A stretch of DNA of 64,000 nt from Mycobacterium sp. SMC-8 (GCF_025263565.1 NZ_CP079865.1:5518001-5582000), one strand, 5' to 3'; positions 35,213 through 43,667 are shown, counted from the first letter of the stretch. Notes: a model not told the origin generated them from the sequence alone. Made by a program: numbers and translations.

Positions 35213-36776
35213 CCAAGACGGTGACAACGCCGGCTGCGCCGTCGACGCGAACCAGGTCTCCATCGCGAAGATCGGTCGTGCCGGTGGCCGTGCCGATGAC
35301 GCAGGGCACGCCGAGCTCGCGGGCGACGATCGCGCCATGACTGGCGGTGCCACCGATGTCGATCACCAGGGCCCCGGCCAGCATCATCAGCGACACCCAA
35401 CTCGGGTCGGTGACCGAGCACACCAGGATGTCATCGATGTCGACGTCGGTGTCTGCGCCCGCGTCGAGCACGATCCTGACCCGTCCCTCGACGGTGCCCG
35501 GGCTGGCGCCGATGCCGCTGATCTCGGTGACCGTCGACGTAGCCGCTGTGGTGATCTCTCTCATCGCCGGGTTGCCCTCCCAGGTGTTGGCGACCATGTC
35601 CAACCCCTGATGGCGCACGTTGTCGGCGCGGCGGTCCGCGACCAGGGTCCGTAACTCGCGGTCGGTAGCGTCGAGCAGTTCCTCGACGAACAGGAAGAAC
35701 ACGTCGTCGACCCGGTCCAGTACACCCGCATCCACGAGTTCGGCACCGACCGCCCGTGCGGCGGCGCGAGCGCCGTCCAGCGACATCACGAAGGCCACTT
35801 TGCTCCGTTCCAGGCTGCGCGCCGCCGTGGGCGTCAACCGCAGGGCGAGCTTGGCCGCGGGACGCTGCCAAGTGGGCACCGCGGCCAGCACCGACTCGAC
35901 GGCCACGGCCCGCGTCCGGTCGTCGCGGCGCGGGCCCTCGTCGGGCACATCCCGCAGCCGCTTCACCAACCGCTCGATCGGCGCCGGGTTCTCCCGCCAG
36001 GACTGGGCGGTGATGTCGCCGGCGTTCGGACCGTGAAATCCGTGGCGGGACAAGAACGTGGCCAGGTCCAGCCGATCCGCGGCCAGTGCCCGGAGGTCGT
36101 CGGCCACCGCGGCCTCCTCGAGCCCGCCGGGGGCCGCGAGCAGAGCGCTCGCCAACTCGGGGCGACCGCACTTCTCGGCCAGCGCGACGACCTGAGAACT
36201 TGCCCCCTGGAATATCATTCGGTTGCGGCTCTGGGCCACGACCGCATCGCCGAAGTGCGCCACCGCCTCGGCCAGCGCGGTGCGTGGCGGCGTGCCGTCG
36301 ACGATCCCGTCGGGGCCGAACCGGGTGGACCACCACGCCGTGGTTTCGGACAGCACCATGGTCGCCGCTTTCCCACTACCGAGCAGCGCCACTCCCGCCT
36401 TGGCCGCCACCGCTGGTAGCCGCCAGCCGTAGCTACGGTCGACCACCCCGCCTCGCACCGAACCGGCGATATCGCGCTCGACGTCGTCGCCGGACACCCC
36501 GGGGAAACCGGACATGATGGCGCGCAAGGTGGTGATGTTCAGCACGGGCCGGCCGTGGAACACCCCGATCAGGTGTTCGGCCACATCATCGGGGTAGCTG
36601 GTGTCCTTCTCCGAAATGGCACCGAGTTGGGCGAACCCGCGTCGGGAACTGATATCGGTCAGCGGGCCATAGAACGACCATCCCAGCGGAACGATCACAC
36701 CGGGAGTTACCTCGGCCATATTGCTTCGTGTCCAGCAGATCTCGGGCGGGGACGAGTAGGTCAGCGGATCGCTCAC
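35199..36776 (-). CDS. PEP-utilising enzyme (swivelling-His domain) lacking the ATP-grasp half
   Basis: A 525-residue protein resembling the C-terminal two thirds of rifampicin phosphotransferase/PEP-synthase-like enzymes. It starts with the substrate-domain signature ICWTRSNMAEVTPGVIVPL and ends with the swivelling phosphohistidine domain GGTASHGAIVARELGVPC, where His480 is the expected phosphate carrier. The N-terminal ATP-grasp (PPDK_N) domain is absent and no such gene is seen in this window. ATG 36776 overlaps the upstream stop, so it is coupled to the DUF7064-like and P450 genes. It may work with an ATP-grasp partner elsewhere. Confidence 0.82.
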   Translation of the reverse strand: MSDPLTYSSPPEICWTRSNMAEVTPGVIVPLGWSFYGPLTDISSRRGFAQLGAISEKDTSYPDDVAEHLIGVFHGRPVLNITTLRAIMSGFPGVSGDDVERDIAGSVRGGVVDRSYGWRLPAVAAKAGVALLGSGKAATMVLSETTAWWSTRFGPDGIVDGTPPRTALAEAVAHFGDAVVAQSRNRMIFQGASSQVVALAEKCGRPELASALLAAPGGLEEAAVADDLRALAADRLDLATFLSRHGFHGPNAGDITAQSWRENPAPIERLVKRLRDVPDEGPRRDDRTRAVAVESVLAAVPTWQRPAAKLALRLTPTAARSLERSKVAFVMSLDGARAAARAVGAELVDAGVLDRVDDVFFLFVEELLDATDRELRTLVADRRADNVRHQGLDMVANTWEGNPAMREITTAATSTVTEISGIGASPGTVEGRVRIVLDAGADTDVDIDDILVCSVTDPSWVSLMMLAGALVIDIGGTASHGAIVARELGVPCVIGTATGTTDLRDGDLVRVDGAAGVVTVLERAQ

Positions 36777-37756
36777 GTCGCCTCCATGAGGGACCGCATG
36801 TACTCACGGCTCTGCTGTAGCGGAAAGAACTCCTGCAGCTCGCCCCAGGCTTGGGTGCCGACTTTCCCGTCAATCCCTTCGATGGACCAACGCACCATGC
36901 ACCACCACTGGAACGTGTACGGATAGCCCTGCCATCGCAGCCAATTCACGCATTCGCCGTCGACGACGAGATCGCGCCCGAGTTCGTCGTGTCCGCGCAG
37001 TTGGATTCGCAACGGTCGCCCATCGGTGCCGCGCTCGGTGACCCTGCGTTCGCCCTTGACCAGCGGGCTGGTCACCCCGTCCTGTCGCTGCCAGCCGAAC
37101 AGCAGAGTCTCGGTGGTTCCTTCGATCGGGTCGTCCGCTACGGGCTGGTCGGCCACCACGAACAGGTGGAATCCGTCGCCGTTGTCGTCCAGCCCCCACG
37201 GGAAGTCGGCCCTGGGCATCGGCTTCGGACGGCGCGGCCCCCAGGAGTGATCCCGGTTCGACCAGCACCGGACTTCGAGCAGCTCACCACCAAGGGTGAT
37301 GGTGCCCGTCATCCGTCCCGGCTGCTCGAAATGCCCGCTGCCCCACGCATCGGCTCCGCCGCTGCCCCACGTCGAGTGAAAGGGCTCAGCGGTGGCGGTC
37401 CACGTCAGGTCTGCCTGGCATCCTCTGCCGTCGTAGGTGATCGAGAATTCCTTCAGCGGCTGCACCATCTTGACCGTCAGCCCGTTGGGAAGCGCGCAGT
37501 CGAACATGTCCCACGTGGGATCGAGTGCCCAAAGATCGCCCCAGTCGTAGAAGAGGCAGTCATAGGGGTTCTCCCCGGATGGGTCCCACAACGCGATGCC
37601 CCCGACCGACAGTTTCATGTTGGGCCGATGGAATACCATCACCCAGCCGCTGATCAGGCGGTCGGGAATGCTGATCGGGAACCAGGCGCTTTCGTTCCAG
37701 TACACCTCGTCGCCTGCGTCGTGCAGCAAATCGTCCTCTGGGCCAACCATCGTCAC
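36773..37756 (-). CDS. DUF7064-like protein, paralogue 3
   Basis: A protein of about 327 residues, third paralogue of the family also at 1272 and 28415. Visible blocks are DEVYWNESAWFPISIPDRL, HRPNMKLSVGGIALWDPSG, YDCLFYDWGDLWAL, GHFEQPGRMTGTITLGGE, NRDHSWGPRR and WLRWQGYPYTFQWWCM. Three starts are possible: GTG 37762, GTG 37756 and ATG 37750. GTG 37756 is best placed behind GGGAG. It follows the P450 gene by about 9 bp and overlaps the PEP-enzyme gene by 4 bp. Role unknown; see paralogue 2. Confidence 0.78.
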   Translation of the reverse strand: MTMVGPEDDLLHDAGDEVYWNESAWFPISIPDRLISGWVMVFHRPNMKLSVGGIALWDPSGENPYDCLFYDWGDLWALDPTWDMFDCALPNGLTVKMVQPLKEFSITYDGRGCQADLTWTATAEPFHSTWGSGGADAWGSGHFEQPGRMTGTITLGGELLEVRCWSNRDHSWGPRRPKPMPRADFPWGLDDNGDGFHLFVVADQPVADDPIEGTTETLLFGWQRQDGVTSPLVKGERRVTERGTDGRPLRIQLRGHDELGRDLVVDGECVNWLRWQGYPYTFQWWCMVRWSIEGIDGKVGTQAWGELQEFFPLQQSREYMRSLMEAT

Positions 37757-37765
37757 GGGCACTCC

Positions 37766-38986
37766 CTATCCGTTGGCGTGCGCAGGCATGCTGCGCCAGC
37801 CCCACATGGTGGCCGCATCGTCGAAGCGGACCGCTTTGTCGAGTTCGACCGTGTAATCGGGCATCTTGGTGAGTACCTCGCGCAGCAGTACGTGGAACCA
37901 CATCCGGAAGAGGCCGGCACCGACACACACGTGTGGTCCGTCCCCGAAAGCGATGTGCGGGTTCGGGGCGCGGTCGATGTTCACCGACGCCGGGCAGTCG
38001 AAGACCCGCGGATCACGGTTGGCCCCGGGCAACCAGATCAAGATCCGGTCGCCCGCGCGCAACTGGGCACCCTCGATCTCGATGTCCCGGGTGACGTTGC
38101 GAGCCAGGGACACTGCCGAGGACGTCTGCCGGAGAAGTTCCTCGCAGGCGGCCGGGATCAGGCTGTGGTCGGCCGCCAATCGTGCGCGTAACTCCGGGTC
38201 GCCGGCCAAGTAGGCCAGCGAGTTACCGATGGTCGCCGCCGGGTTCTCGGCCCCACCCACCAGGAGGGTGAAGATCATCCACATCACGTCATCGTCGTCG
38301 AGGTCGAACTCCGGCGACACCAGATGGCTGACGACGTCGTCGGTCGGATTGGTCTTACGCTCTGCCATCAACGCCTGAATGACGCCGATTGCATGACCCA
38401 GGGCCTCCATACCTTCCGCCATCTTCGGTGAGCCGGCGAAGTCGGGGTCGGAGGCGAATGGCATCACCTCGAGGGCGGCGTGGATGGACTTGATGAACGG
38501 CACCCGTTCGGCCTCCGGGAAGCCGAGATACAGCACCATCGAGCCGGCGGGGATCCGGTCGGCGATATCGCGCACGACGTCGAAATCACCCTTCGCCACC
38601 GCGTCGTCGACGGCCCCGACGATCAACTCCTCAAGCTGCGGAGCGATGCGGGCAACGGCTTTCTGATGGAACTTCGGCGTCAAAATCTTTCGTAATGTGC
38701 GGTGAAACGGTGGGTCGATCTCGGCCGGGATCAGCTTCGGACCGATCATCGTCGGAATCGTGACCCCACCGGTCATCTCCGGCGTCTTCAGCGACGAGAA
38801 CACCTCCGCATCGCGCAGTACCCGCTTCGCCAGCGCGTGAGAGGCCACCACCCAGTAGCCGCCGTGCGCTTCGGTCCAGAAGATCGGATGGTCACTGACC
38901 TCGGCCAAGACTTGATCCCGCTGGTGCGAAGCCCGCACCGAGTGGTGATCGAAATCCAGTGTCGGAACCCGGATCACGCTGGTCAT
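37766..38986 (-). CDS. Cytochrome P450 with atypical I-helix motif
   Basis: A 406-residue bacterial P450. The haem loop is FGDGPHVCVG with Cys354, and ExxR is in CEELLRQT. The I-helix motif is GGAENPAAT (244-252): the usual acid is Glu247, but the conserved Thr is Asn248, followed by Pro249. This alters the usual proton-delivery pair and may change the chemistry or the way oxygen is activated. It is the first gene of an operon P450 - DUF7064-like - PEP-utilising enzyme, under the promoter/operator at 39058-39103. Confidence 0.93.
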   Translation of the reverse strand: MTSVIRVPTLDFDHHSVRASHQRDQVLAEVSDHPIFWTEAHGGYWVVASHALAKRVLRDAEVFSSLKTPEMTGGVTIPTMIGPKLIPAEIDPPFHRTLRKILTPKFHQKAVARIAPQLEELIVGAVDDAVAKGDFDVVRDIADRIPAGSMVLYLGFPEAERVPFIKSIHAALEVMPFASDPDFAGSPKMAEGMEALGHAIGVIQALMAERKTNPTDDVVSHLVSPEFDLDDDDVMWMIFTLLVGGAENPAATIGNSLAYLAGDPELRARLAADHSLIPAACEELLRQTSSAVSLARNVTRDIEIEGAQLRAGDRILIWLPGANRDPRVFDCPASVNIDRAPNPHIAFGDGPHVCVGAGLFRMWFHVLLREVLTKMPDYTVELDKAVRFDDAATMWGWRSMPAHANG

Positions 38987-39057
38987 CGTGGTGTCTCCCC
39001 TAACCGATCGAAAGTTGCTGCGGCATTCGGCACCGTCACGCCTCCCGAGAATGGTAG

Positions 39058-39103
39058 CCGAACATAGTGTCCGAACATAGTGTTAAGTCGGAATGCCGGT
39101 CAA
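39058..39103 (-). promoter_or_regulatory. Promoter with tandem operator repeat upstream of the P450 operon
   Basis: Two perfect tandem copies of CCGAACATAGTGT (39058-39070 and 39071-39083). On the minus strand TTGACC (39103-39098), 18 bp, TATGTT (39079-39074) forms a promoter whose -10 lies inside the repeats. The P450 ATG is about 70 bp downstream. A near-identical tandem pair is found at 40035-40060. Confidence 0.7.
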
Positions 39104-39111
39104 TCGATCTG

Positions 39112-39921
39112 TCAACCGCGGGCGGCGATTTCGCGAGCCAACTCGGCGCGCACGGCATCGACTCTGGCTTCGACGAGCTGTGCAACGCGCTGTTCGACGG
39201 CGGGGCCGAGGGGCCATGACGTGCTGTCGTCACGAGGCGCGCGGCTGATTGCCCGGCGGACGACCAAGAGCATGACCACCATCCACAAAAAGAAGACGAT
39301 GAACGGAATCCACCAGGGGAAGAGACCGTCCCATGCCAGCGGACCGGTCTTGAAGAACACGCAGAATGGGCCGGGCAGGAAGAGCAGCACCGTCCAGACG
39401 TTGAAATAGCCCACCCAGCGCGCAAAGACCCGTTCCCGTGACCGATCTTGGAATATCGCCACCGCGATCACCGCGGGCTGCAGGATCGCAGTGGCCCCCA
39501 TACCGATGAACATCAGCCAAGGAATGTCGTCGAGTGCCTGGATGATCTCCGGTGAGCGGTCCGGACGGAACGCCGCAACCTCCAGGAACAGGGCCGGAAT
39601 CATGAAGACCAGGACAGTCAGGCCGCCCAGAACGAGCTGCAGATCAGCCAGTACGGGATGGACCCCCGGCATCCGCTTCATCTGCGACGCGATCGCCGCG
39701 GACCACGACGCGTAGAACGGCGAGACGAACAGCGTCAGCAGTATGCCGAATCGAATCCCGGTGGTGTTCTCCCGATAGAACTCGGCAATCTGCGTCGGGT
39801 CGGCGGCCGGCGATGGCGGTGGCACGACGTGGGCGAAGGCAAGGAATCCGAACGCCCACAGCAGCACGAATACCGCGCCGCTCCAGTTGCACCAATGGAG
39901 GGTAATTCTGTGCGTCGACAC
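39112..39921 (-). CDS. Multi-pass membrane protein, family copy 3
   Basis: A 269-residue paralogue of the two membrane proteins at 33.7-35.2 kb. Shared blocks are HVVPPPSPAADPTQIAEFY, GILLTLFVSPFYASWSAAIA, FRPDRSPEIIQALDDIPWLM, FARWVGYFNVW and FFKTGPLAWDGLFPWWIPF. A hydrophilic, probably helical C-terminal tail (about 40 residues; VAQLVEARVDAVRAELA) is extra. GTG 39921 was chosen because AAGGAG lies 6 bp upstream. It has its own operator (40035-40060) and is not coupled to the P450 gene, from which 125 bp separate it. Confidence 0.8.
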   Translation of the reverse strand: MSTHRITLHWCNWSGAVFVLLWAFGFLAFAHVVPPPSPAADPTQIAEFYRENTTGIRFGILLTLFVSPFYASWSAAIASQMKRMPGVHPVLADLQLVLGGLTVLVFMIPALFLEVAAFRPDRSPEIIQALDDIPWLMFIGMGATAILQPAVIAVAIFQDRSRERVFARWVGYFNVWTVLLFLPGPFCVFFKTGPLAWDGLFPWWIPFIVFFLWMVVMLLVVRRAISRAPRDDSTSWPLGPAVEQRVAQLVEARVDAVRAELAREIAARG

Positions 39922-40034
39922 GCTGCGCTCCTTCTTTCGAGGCCGCGTCCAAGACAGGACGTGATCGCGTCGCGCTCGAAGCGCGTGAGCTGGTCGTCGG
40001 CCGTCTCGACCAGTCGCCCAGCACAGGAGCCACT

Positions 40035-40060
40035 CCAAACATAGTGTCCGAATATAGTGT
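40035..40060 (-). promoter_or_regulatory. Tandem operator repeat upstream of membrane protein copy 3
   Basis: CCAAACATAGTGT followed directly by CCGAATATAGTGT. Compared with the pair at 39058-39083, 24 of 26 positions are identical. TATATT (40056-40051, minus strand) is a likely -10; no good -35 is seen. The site lies 114 bp before the GTG start and between this gene and the TetR gene at 40283. Confidence 0.6.
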
Positions 40061-40282
40061 TACCCAAGCCGCCCGCGGGTAAGCGCTGTCGGGCTTGGGA
40101 TCATCTCGGCACCCATCACCGCGTTACCCGGGTTCCACGAGGTACGCGATGAGCAACCGGCCGCCGTGGCGCCGGGACGTGGCGACTTCGCTATCTAATC
40201 AATGAAGCGGCGCACCAGGACCGGTGTGGACGAACATCAGTGGCATGCTCGGTGGACCGAACGGCAAGAGCAGGCCGGCGGC

Positions 40283-40966
40283 TCATACCGGGTCGGCCTC
40301 AACCGATGTCTGCCCGTTGCGGTTCGGGCGCACCGACTTCGAGGCGGCGCGAGCGTAGAGCGTCTCCCACACGACCGTCGTCATTCCGTCGAGACGGTCG
40401 GCGGCAGGGATGTCGCTGTCACTCATCAGTTGGTAGAGGCCGCGCTCAATCATCCACGCCAGCCACGGTGCGACACGTTCGAGGTCCAGGTCGGGATCGA
40501 TCAGCCCGCTGAGTTGCTGCTCGCGGAAGCTGGCAGACATGTCGCCGAAGCGGCGCTCCATGACGCCCGCATACTGGGCACGTACGCGCCCGTCGTACGC
40601 GGCGGCTTCTGCGACCGCGGCCAGCATGTGCCGATGACGGGCATACTCGGCGACGATCTCGCCCAGTGCCGCCCTCAGATCGTCGCGGGTGGCGCCGGGC
40701 TGGAGCGAAAACCACGAGGAAGCCGCCTCGCCGACCTGCCGCGTGACACGATCGGCCAGCTCAAGCACGAGTGCGCCCTTGTCCTCGAAATACACGTAAA
40801 AGGTCGATCGGGCGATTTCGGCCCCGGTGATGAGCTGTTCAACACTGATCGCCGCGAAGCTGACGCCATCCACGATCTGCCGTTCCGCGGCAGCGAACAG
40901 TAGCGCGGCGATTTCCTCACGCCGCGTCGCCCGGCTGACTCGCGCCTTCCGCGGGTTGATTGGCAT
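40283..40966 (-). CDS. TetR-family transcriptional regulator
   Basis: A 227-residue TetR protein with the HTH at about 15-63 (SFAAISVEQLITGAEIARSTFYVYFEDK as two parts: FAAISVEQLITGAEIARS and TFYVYFEDK). ATG 40966 (MPINPRKARV) gives the normal length; an upstream in-frame start at 41035 is less likely. It lies next to the tandem operator at 40035-40060 and reads in the same direction as the P450 operon. It is the best candidate regulator of the 28-40 kb operator family, by position only. Confidence 0.88.
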   Translation of the reverse strand: MPINPRKARVSRATRREEIAALLFAAAERQIVDGVSFAAISVEQLITGAEIARSTFYVYFEDKGALVLELADRVTRQVGEAASSWFSLQPGATRDDLRAALGEIVAEYARHRHMLAAVAEAAAYDGRVRAQYAGVMERRFGDMSASFREQQLSGLIDPDLDLERVAPWLAWMIERGLYQLMSDSDIPAADRLDGMTTVVWETLYARAASKSVRPNRNGQTSVEADPV

Positions 40967-41532
40967 CGTGCGTCGCGCCTGTCTGTCGTTGATCCTCGCA
41001 AGTCTGGCTCTCAGACTATTCCGTTGAATGTCCACCGGATCAAGACGTTCGACCGTACGACCGGCGAGTCAACTTGGACAGGGAGCCTACCCGCATCCCA
41101 TCGTCGTCGACATCTGCGATAGGCCCTCTTACTGATCATTCTCCGCAGAATCCGGCCGAGTCCGGCGCGTTCGTTTGTGCGTCACCGCTGTTCTGCGTCG
41201 AGAATTCGGAGCCGCTCGGATGACGAGGGTGATCAACACCGGAAGCCATGCGTCACCGAACTGCTCTCACCGGTTGCCGGGTACGAAACGAAAAGATGTC
41301 CGCGATGTCCCCAGGTGCGGCGTCCAGGAATCGCCCCCGACGAGCTCAGCGGTACTGGATCGCTGGTCTGTCCCACTTTGCGATTCAGGAGAAAATCTAG
41401 CAAGGATTAAGCGGCGATCGAGTCCACGGCCTCGGCCATTGCGGCAGCCTGTGGTTCACATCGCGAGCGGCGCGACCACTATTTCTCTGCGCGGGCGACC
41501 ACTGCTGGGCGCCGTGCGCATATGATCCGGCG
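40967..41532. other. Intergenic region between two divergent TetR genes
   Basis: 565 bp with no convincing gene. It holds TCTAGCAAGGATTAA at 41396-41410, a copy of the motif also found before the CaiB gene (42266-42280) and the Rieske operon (56547-56561). It lies about 125 bp before the TetR gene at 41533 and could be its autoregulatory operator. Confidence 0.5.
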
Positions 41533-42210
41533 ATGGCTAAGAAAGTCGCGAGCGCAGCGGCCGGTCCGGACGGCGACACCAAATCGCAACGCACCAGGGC
41601 GCGGATTCTGGATGCCGCCGCGCATGTACTGAGCGTGAAGGGCTTCGCGGGTACCCGGCTCACGGATGTCGCCGATTACGCCGAGATACAGGCACCGGCG
41701 ATCTACTACTACTTTCCCTCCCGGGAAGACCTCATCGAGGAGGTCATGTTCTGTGGCATCAGCGACATGCGCGCTCACCTGCGGACCACCTTGGACGCCA
41801 TGCCCGCCGACTCAACGGCGATGGACATGATCATGACGGCCGTGGAGGCTCACCTTCGGCATGAACTCGAGCTCTCCGACTACACCACAGCGTCGATTCG
41901 CAACTCCGGTCAGATCCCCGAGCACCTCCGTACCAGACAGAAGAAGGAGGAGGCTGCCTATGGCAGGATCTGGCAGGGCTTATTCGCCAACGCGCTCGCC
42001 GATGGGGACATCCGCAGCGACCTGGATCCAAGAATGGCCCGTTTGCTTGTGATGGGCGCCCTGAACTGGGCCGCAGAATGGTGGGACCCGCGACGTGGCT
42101 CGGTGGACGCCGTCGTGTCCAACGCGCAGATCTTGGTCCGCAGTGGTCTCAGCCCGTTGCCGGCCGCGACGCCAAAAAAGCGAGCAGCCCGGCGTCCCAC
42201 AACCAGCTGA
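41533..42210 (+). CDS. TetR-family transcriptional regulator, likely regulator of the CoA operon
   Basis: A 225-residue TetR protein: a basic N-terminus, HTH at about 22-66 (GTRLTDVADYAEIQAPAIYYYF), a helical ligand domain, and a basic tail (KKRAARRPTTS). It lies directly before the CaiB CoA-transferase gene in the same direction. It is the only regulator beside the Rieske/CoA operon. Similar motifs (TCTA-N6-ATTAA) before this gene, before CaiB and before the leftward operon at 56.5 kb suggest it binds all three. The ligand would then be an acyl-CoA, which is inference. Confidence 0.88.
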   Translation: MAKKVASAAAGPDGDTKSQRTRARILDAAAHVLSVKGFAGTRLTDVADYAEIQAPAIYYYFPSREDLIEEVMFCGISDMRAHLRTTLDAMPADSTAMDMIMTAVEAHLRHELELSDYTTASIRNSGQIPEHLRTRQKKEEAAYGRIWQGLFANALADGDIRSDLDPRMARLLVMGALNWAAEWWDPRRGSVDAVVSNAQILVRSGLSPLPAATPKKRAARRPTTS

Positions 42211-42254
42211 TCCGGCGGAAGTCTCGTTCGTCCGGACGGAGTGACTCCCGACGC

Positions 42255-42283
42255 TTGGCAGTTTTTCTAGTATAGATTAACCT
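42255..42283 (+). promoter_or_regulatory. Promoter with TCTA-N6-ATTAA motif upstream of the CaiB gene
   Basis: TTGGCA (42255-42260), 17 bp, TAACCT (42278-42283). The motif TCTAGTATAGATTAA (42266-42280) covers the spacer and the start of the -10, so a bound repressor would block RNA polymerase. The start codon is at 42407. Confidence 0.5.
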
Positions 42284-42406
42284 CGACTGTGCTTACCCAG
42301 ACGATCGACGGTTGGCCGCTGCTCCCCAGCAGGCCGGGGCCCGTTGGCCTGTCATCCGCATTCTCGCTAGCAGGCCCAAGCCTCGCGCCCGCGATAGGAG
42401 CCCAAC

Positions 42407-43630
42407 TTGACCGAAACATCGACTGCCACCAAACCCCTGGCGGGGGTGCGTGTCATCGAGATCTCGAGTTTTGTGGCGGTGCCCCTGGCCGGCATGACGC
42501 TTGCACAACTGGGCTGCGAGGTGATCCGCGTCGACCCGGTGGGCGGAGCAGCCGACTATCACCGCTGGCCCGTCGCCGAGAGCGGAGCCAGCATCTACTG
42601 GGCAGGCTTGAACAAGGGAAAGAAATCGGTGGCAGCCGATCTTCGAAATCCCGAGGGACAGAACCTGGTTCAGCGGCTGATCGCCGAGAGCGGGCCGCAT
42701 GGGGGCATCCTGATCACCAACGTGGTGGGCCGTCAGTGGCATTCCTACGACGCGCTGGTGACGTCGCGGCCCGATCTCATTCATCTGGAGGTTTCCGGAC
42801 GCGCCGACGGCGGCACCGGAGTGGATTACACGGTGAACGCCGGCGTGGGTTTTCCGCTGGTGACCGGGCAGCCTGATGAGTCGGGGCCCGTCAACCACGT
42901 GTTACCCGCCTGGGACGTCGCCTGCGGGCTCTACGCCGCGCTGGGCATCACCGCGGCTCTGCGCCACCGAGAAGTCACCGGAGAGGGCAGCCGGATTCGA
43001 CTGCCGTTGGAAGACGTCGCCCTTGCCACCGCAGGGAACCTCGGCTTCCTGACCGAGCCCATGGTGAACCACACGCAACGTCAGCGCCTGGGCAATGCCA
43101 TCTACGGTCAGTACGGGCAGAACTTCACCAGCGGCGACGGCATCTCCTTCATGGTCGTCGCGCTCACCGGACGGCACCTTCGCGATCTGGCCGAGCTCAC
43201 CGGAACCACCACGGCCGTCGCGGCACTGGCCGAGAACTTCGGCGCCGACTTCGCCGACGAAGGTGATCGCTACCGGCACCGCGACGCGCTGAGCGAACTG
43301 TTCTCCACGTGGTTCGGGGACCACTCCGCCGACGAGATCTCGGCGGGTCTCGCCGCAACCTCCGTGCTCTGGGACCGCTACCGCACCTTCGCCGAGACCG
43401 CCGTGGACCCTCGTGTGACCGAGAACCCTTTGTTCAGTACCCTGCACCAACCACGCATAGGTGCGTACCTCGCGCCCGGCCTTCCACTGTCCATCGACGG
43501 GGCACACACCACGGCGACCGCCGCGCCCGCACTCGGCGATGACACCGCCGACGTCCTCACGCAACGACTGGGCATGACACCCGAGGACGTGCACGCTCTC
43601 CATGAAGCCGGCGTCGTGGCAGGTTCGTAG
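42407..43630 (+). CDS. CaiB/BaiF (class III) CoA-transferase
   Basis: A 407-residue family III CoA-transferase. It has the usual GVRVIEISSFVAVPLAGMTLAQ start, VIRVDPVGGAADYHRWP, the conserved LNKGKKSVAADLRNPEG block, and the expected catalytic Asp in GTGVDYTVNAG. It moves CoA between carboxylic acids, typically to an aromatic or branched acid. The start is TTG 42407, supported by TAGGAG upstream; no better start is nearby. It is convergent with the MaoC gene and probably supplies CoA esters for the operon at 43.7-56.5 kb. Confidence 0.9.
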   Translation: MTETSTATKPLAGVRVIEISSFVAVPLAGMTLAQLGCEVIRVDPVGGAADYHRWPVAESGASIYWAGLNKGKKSVAADLRNPEGQNLVQRLIAESGPHGGILITNVVGRQWHSYDALVTSRPDLIHLEVSGRADGGTGVDYTVNAGVGFPLVTGQPDESGPVNHVLPAWDVACGLYAALGITAALRHREVTGEGSRIRLPLEDVALATAGNLGFLTEPMVNHTQRQRLGNAIYGQYGQNFTSGDGISFMVVALTGRHLRDLAELTGTTTAVAALAENFGADFADEGDRYRHRDALSELFSTWFGDHSADEISAGLAATSVLWDRYRTFAETAVDPRVTENPLFSTLHQPRIGAYLAPGLPLSIDGAHTTATAAPALGDDTADVLTQRLGMTPEDVHALHEAGVVAGS

Positions 43631-43667
43631 CGCCCCCGCTGCGGCCGGTGATGCTCTGCGGCGGCCG

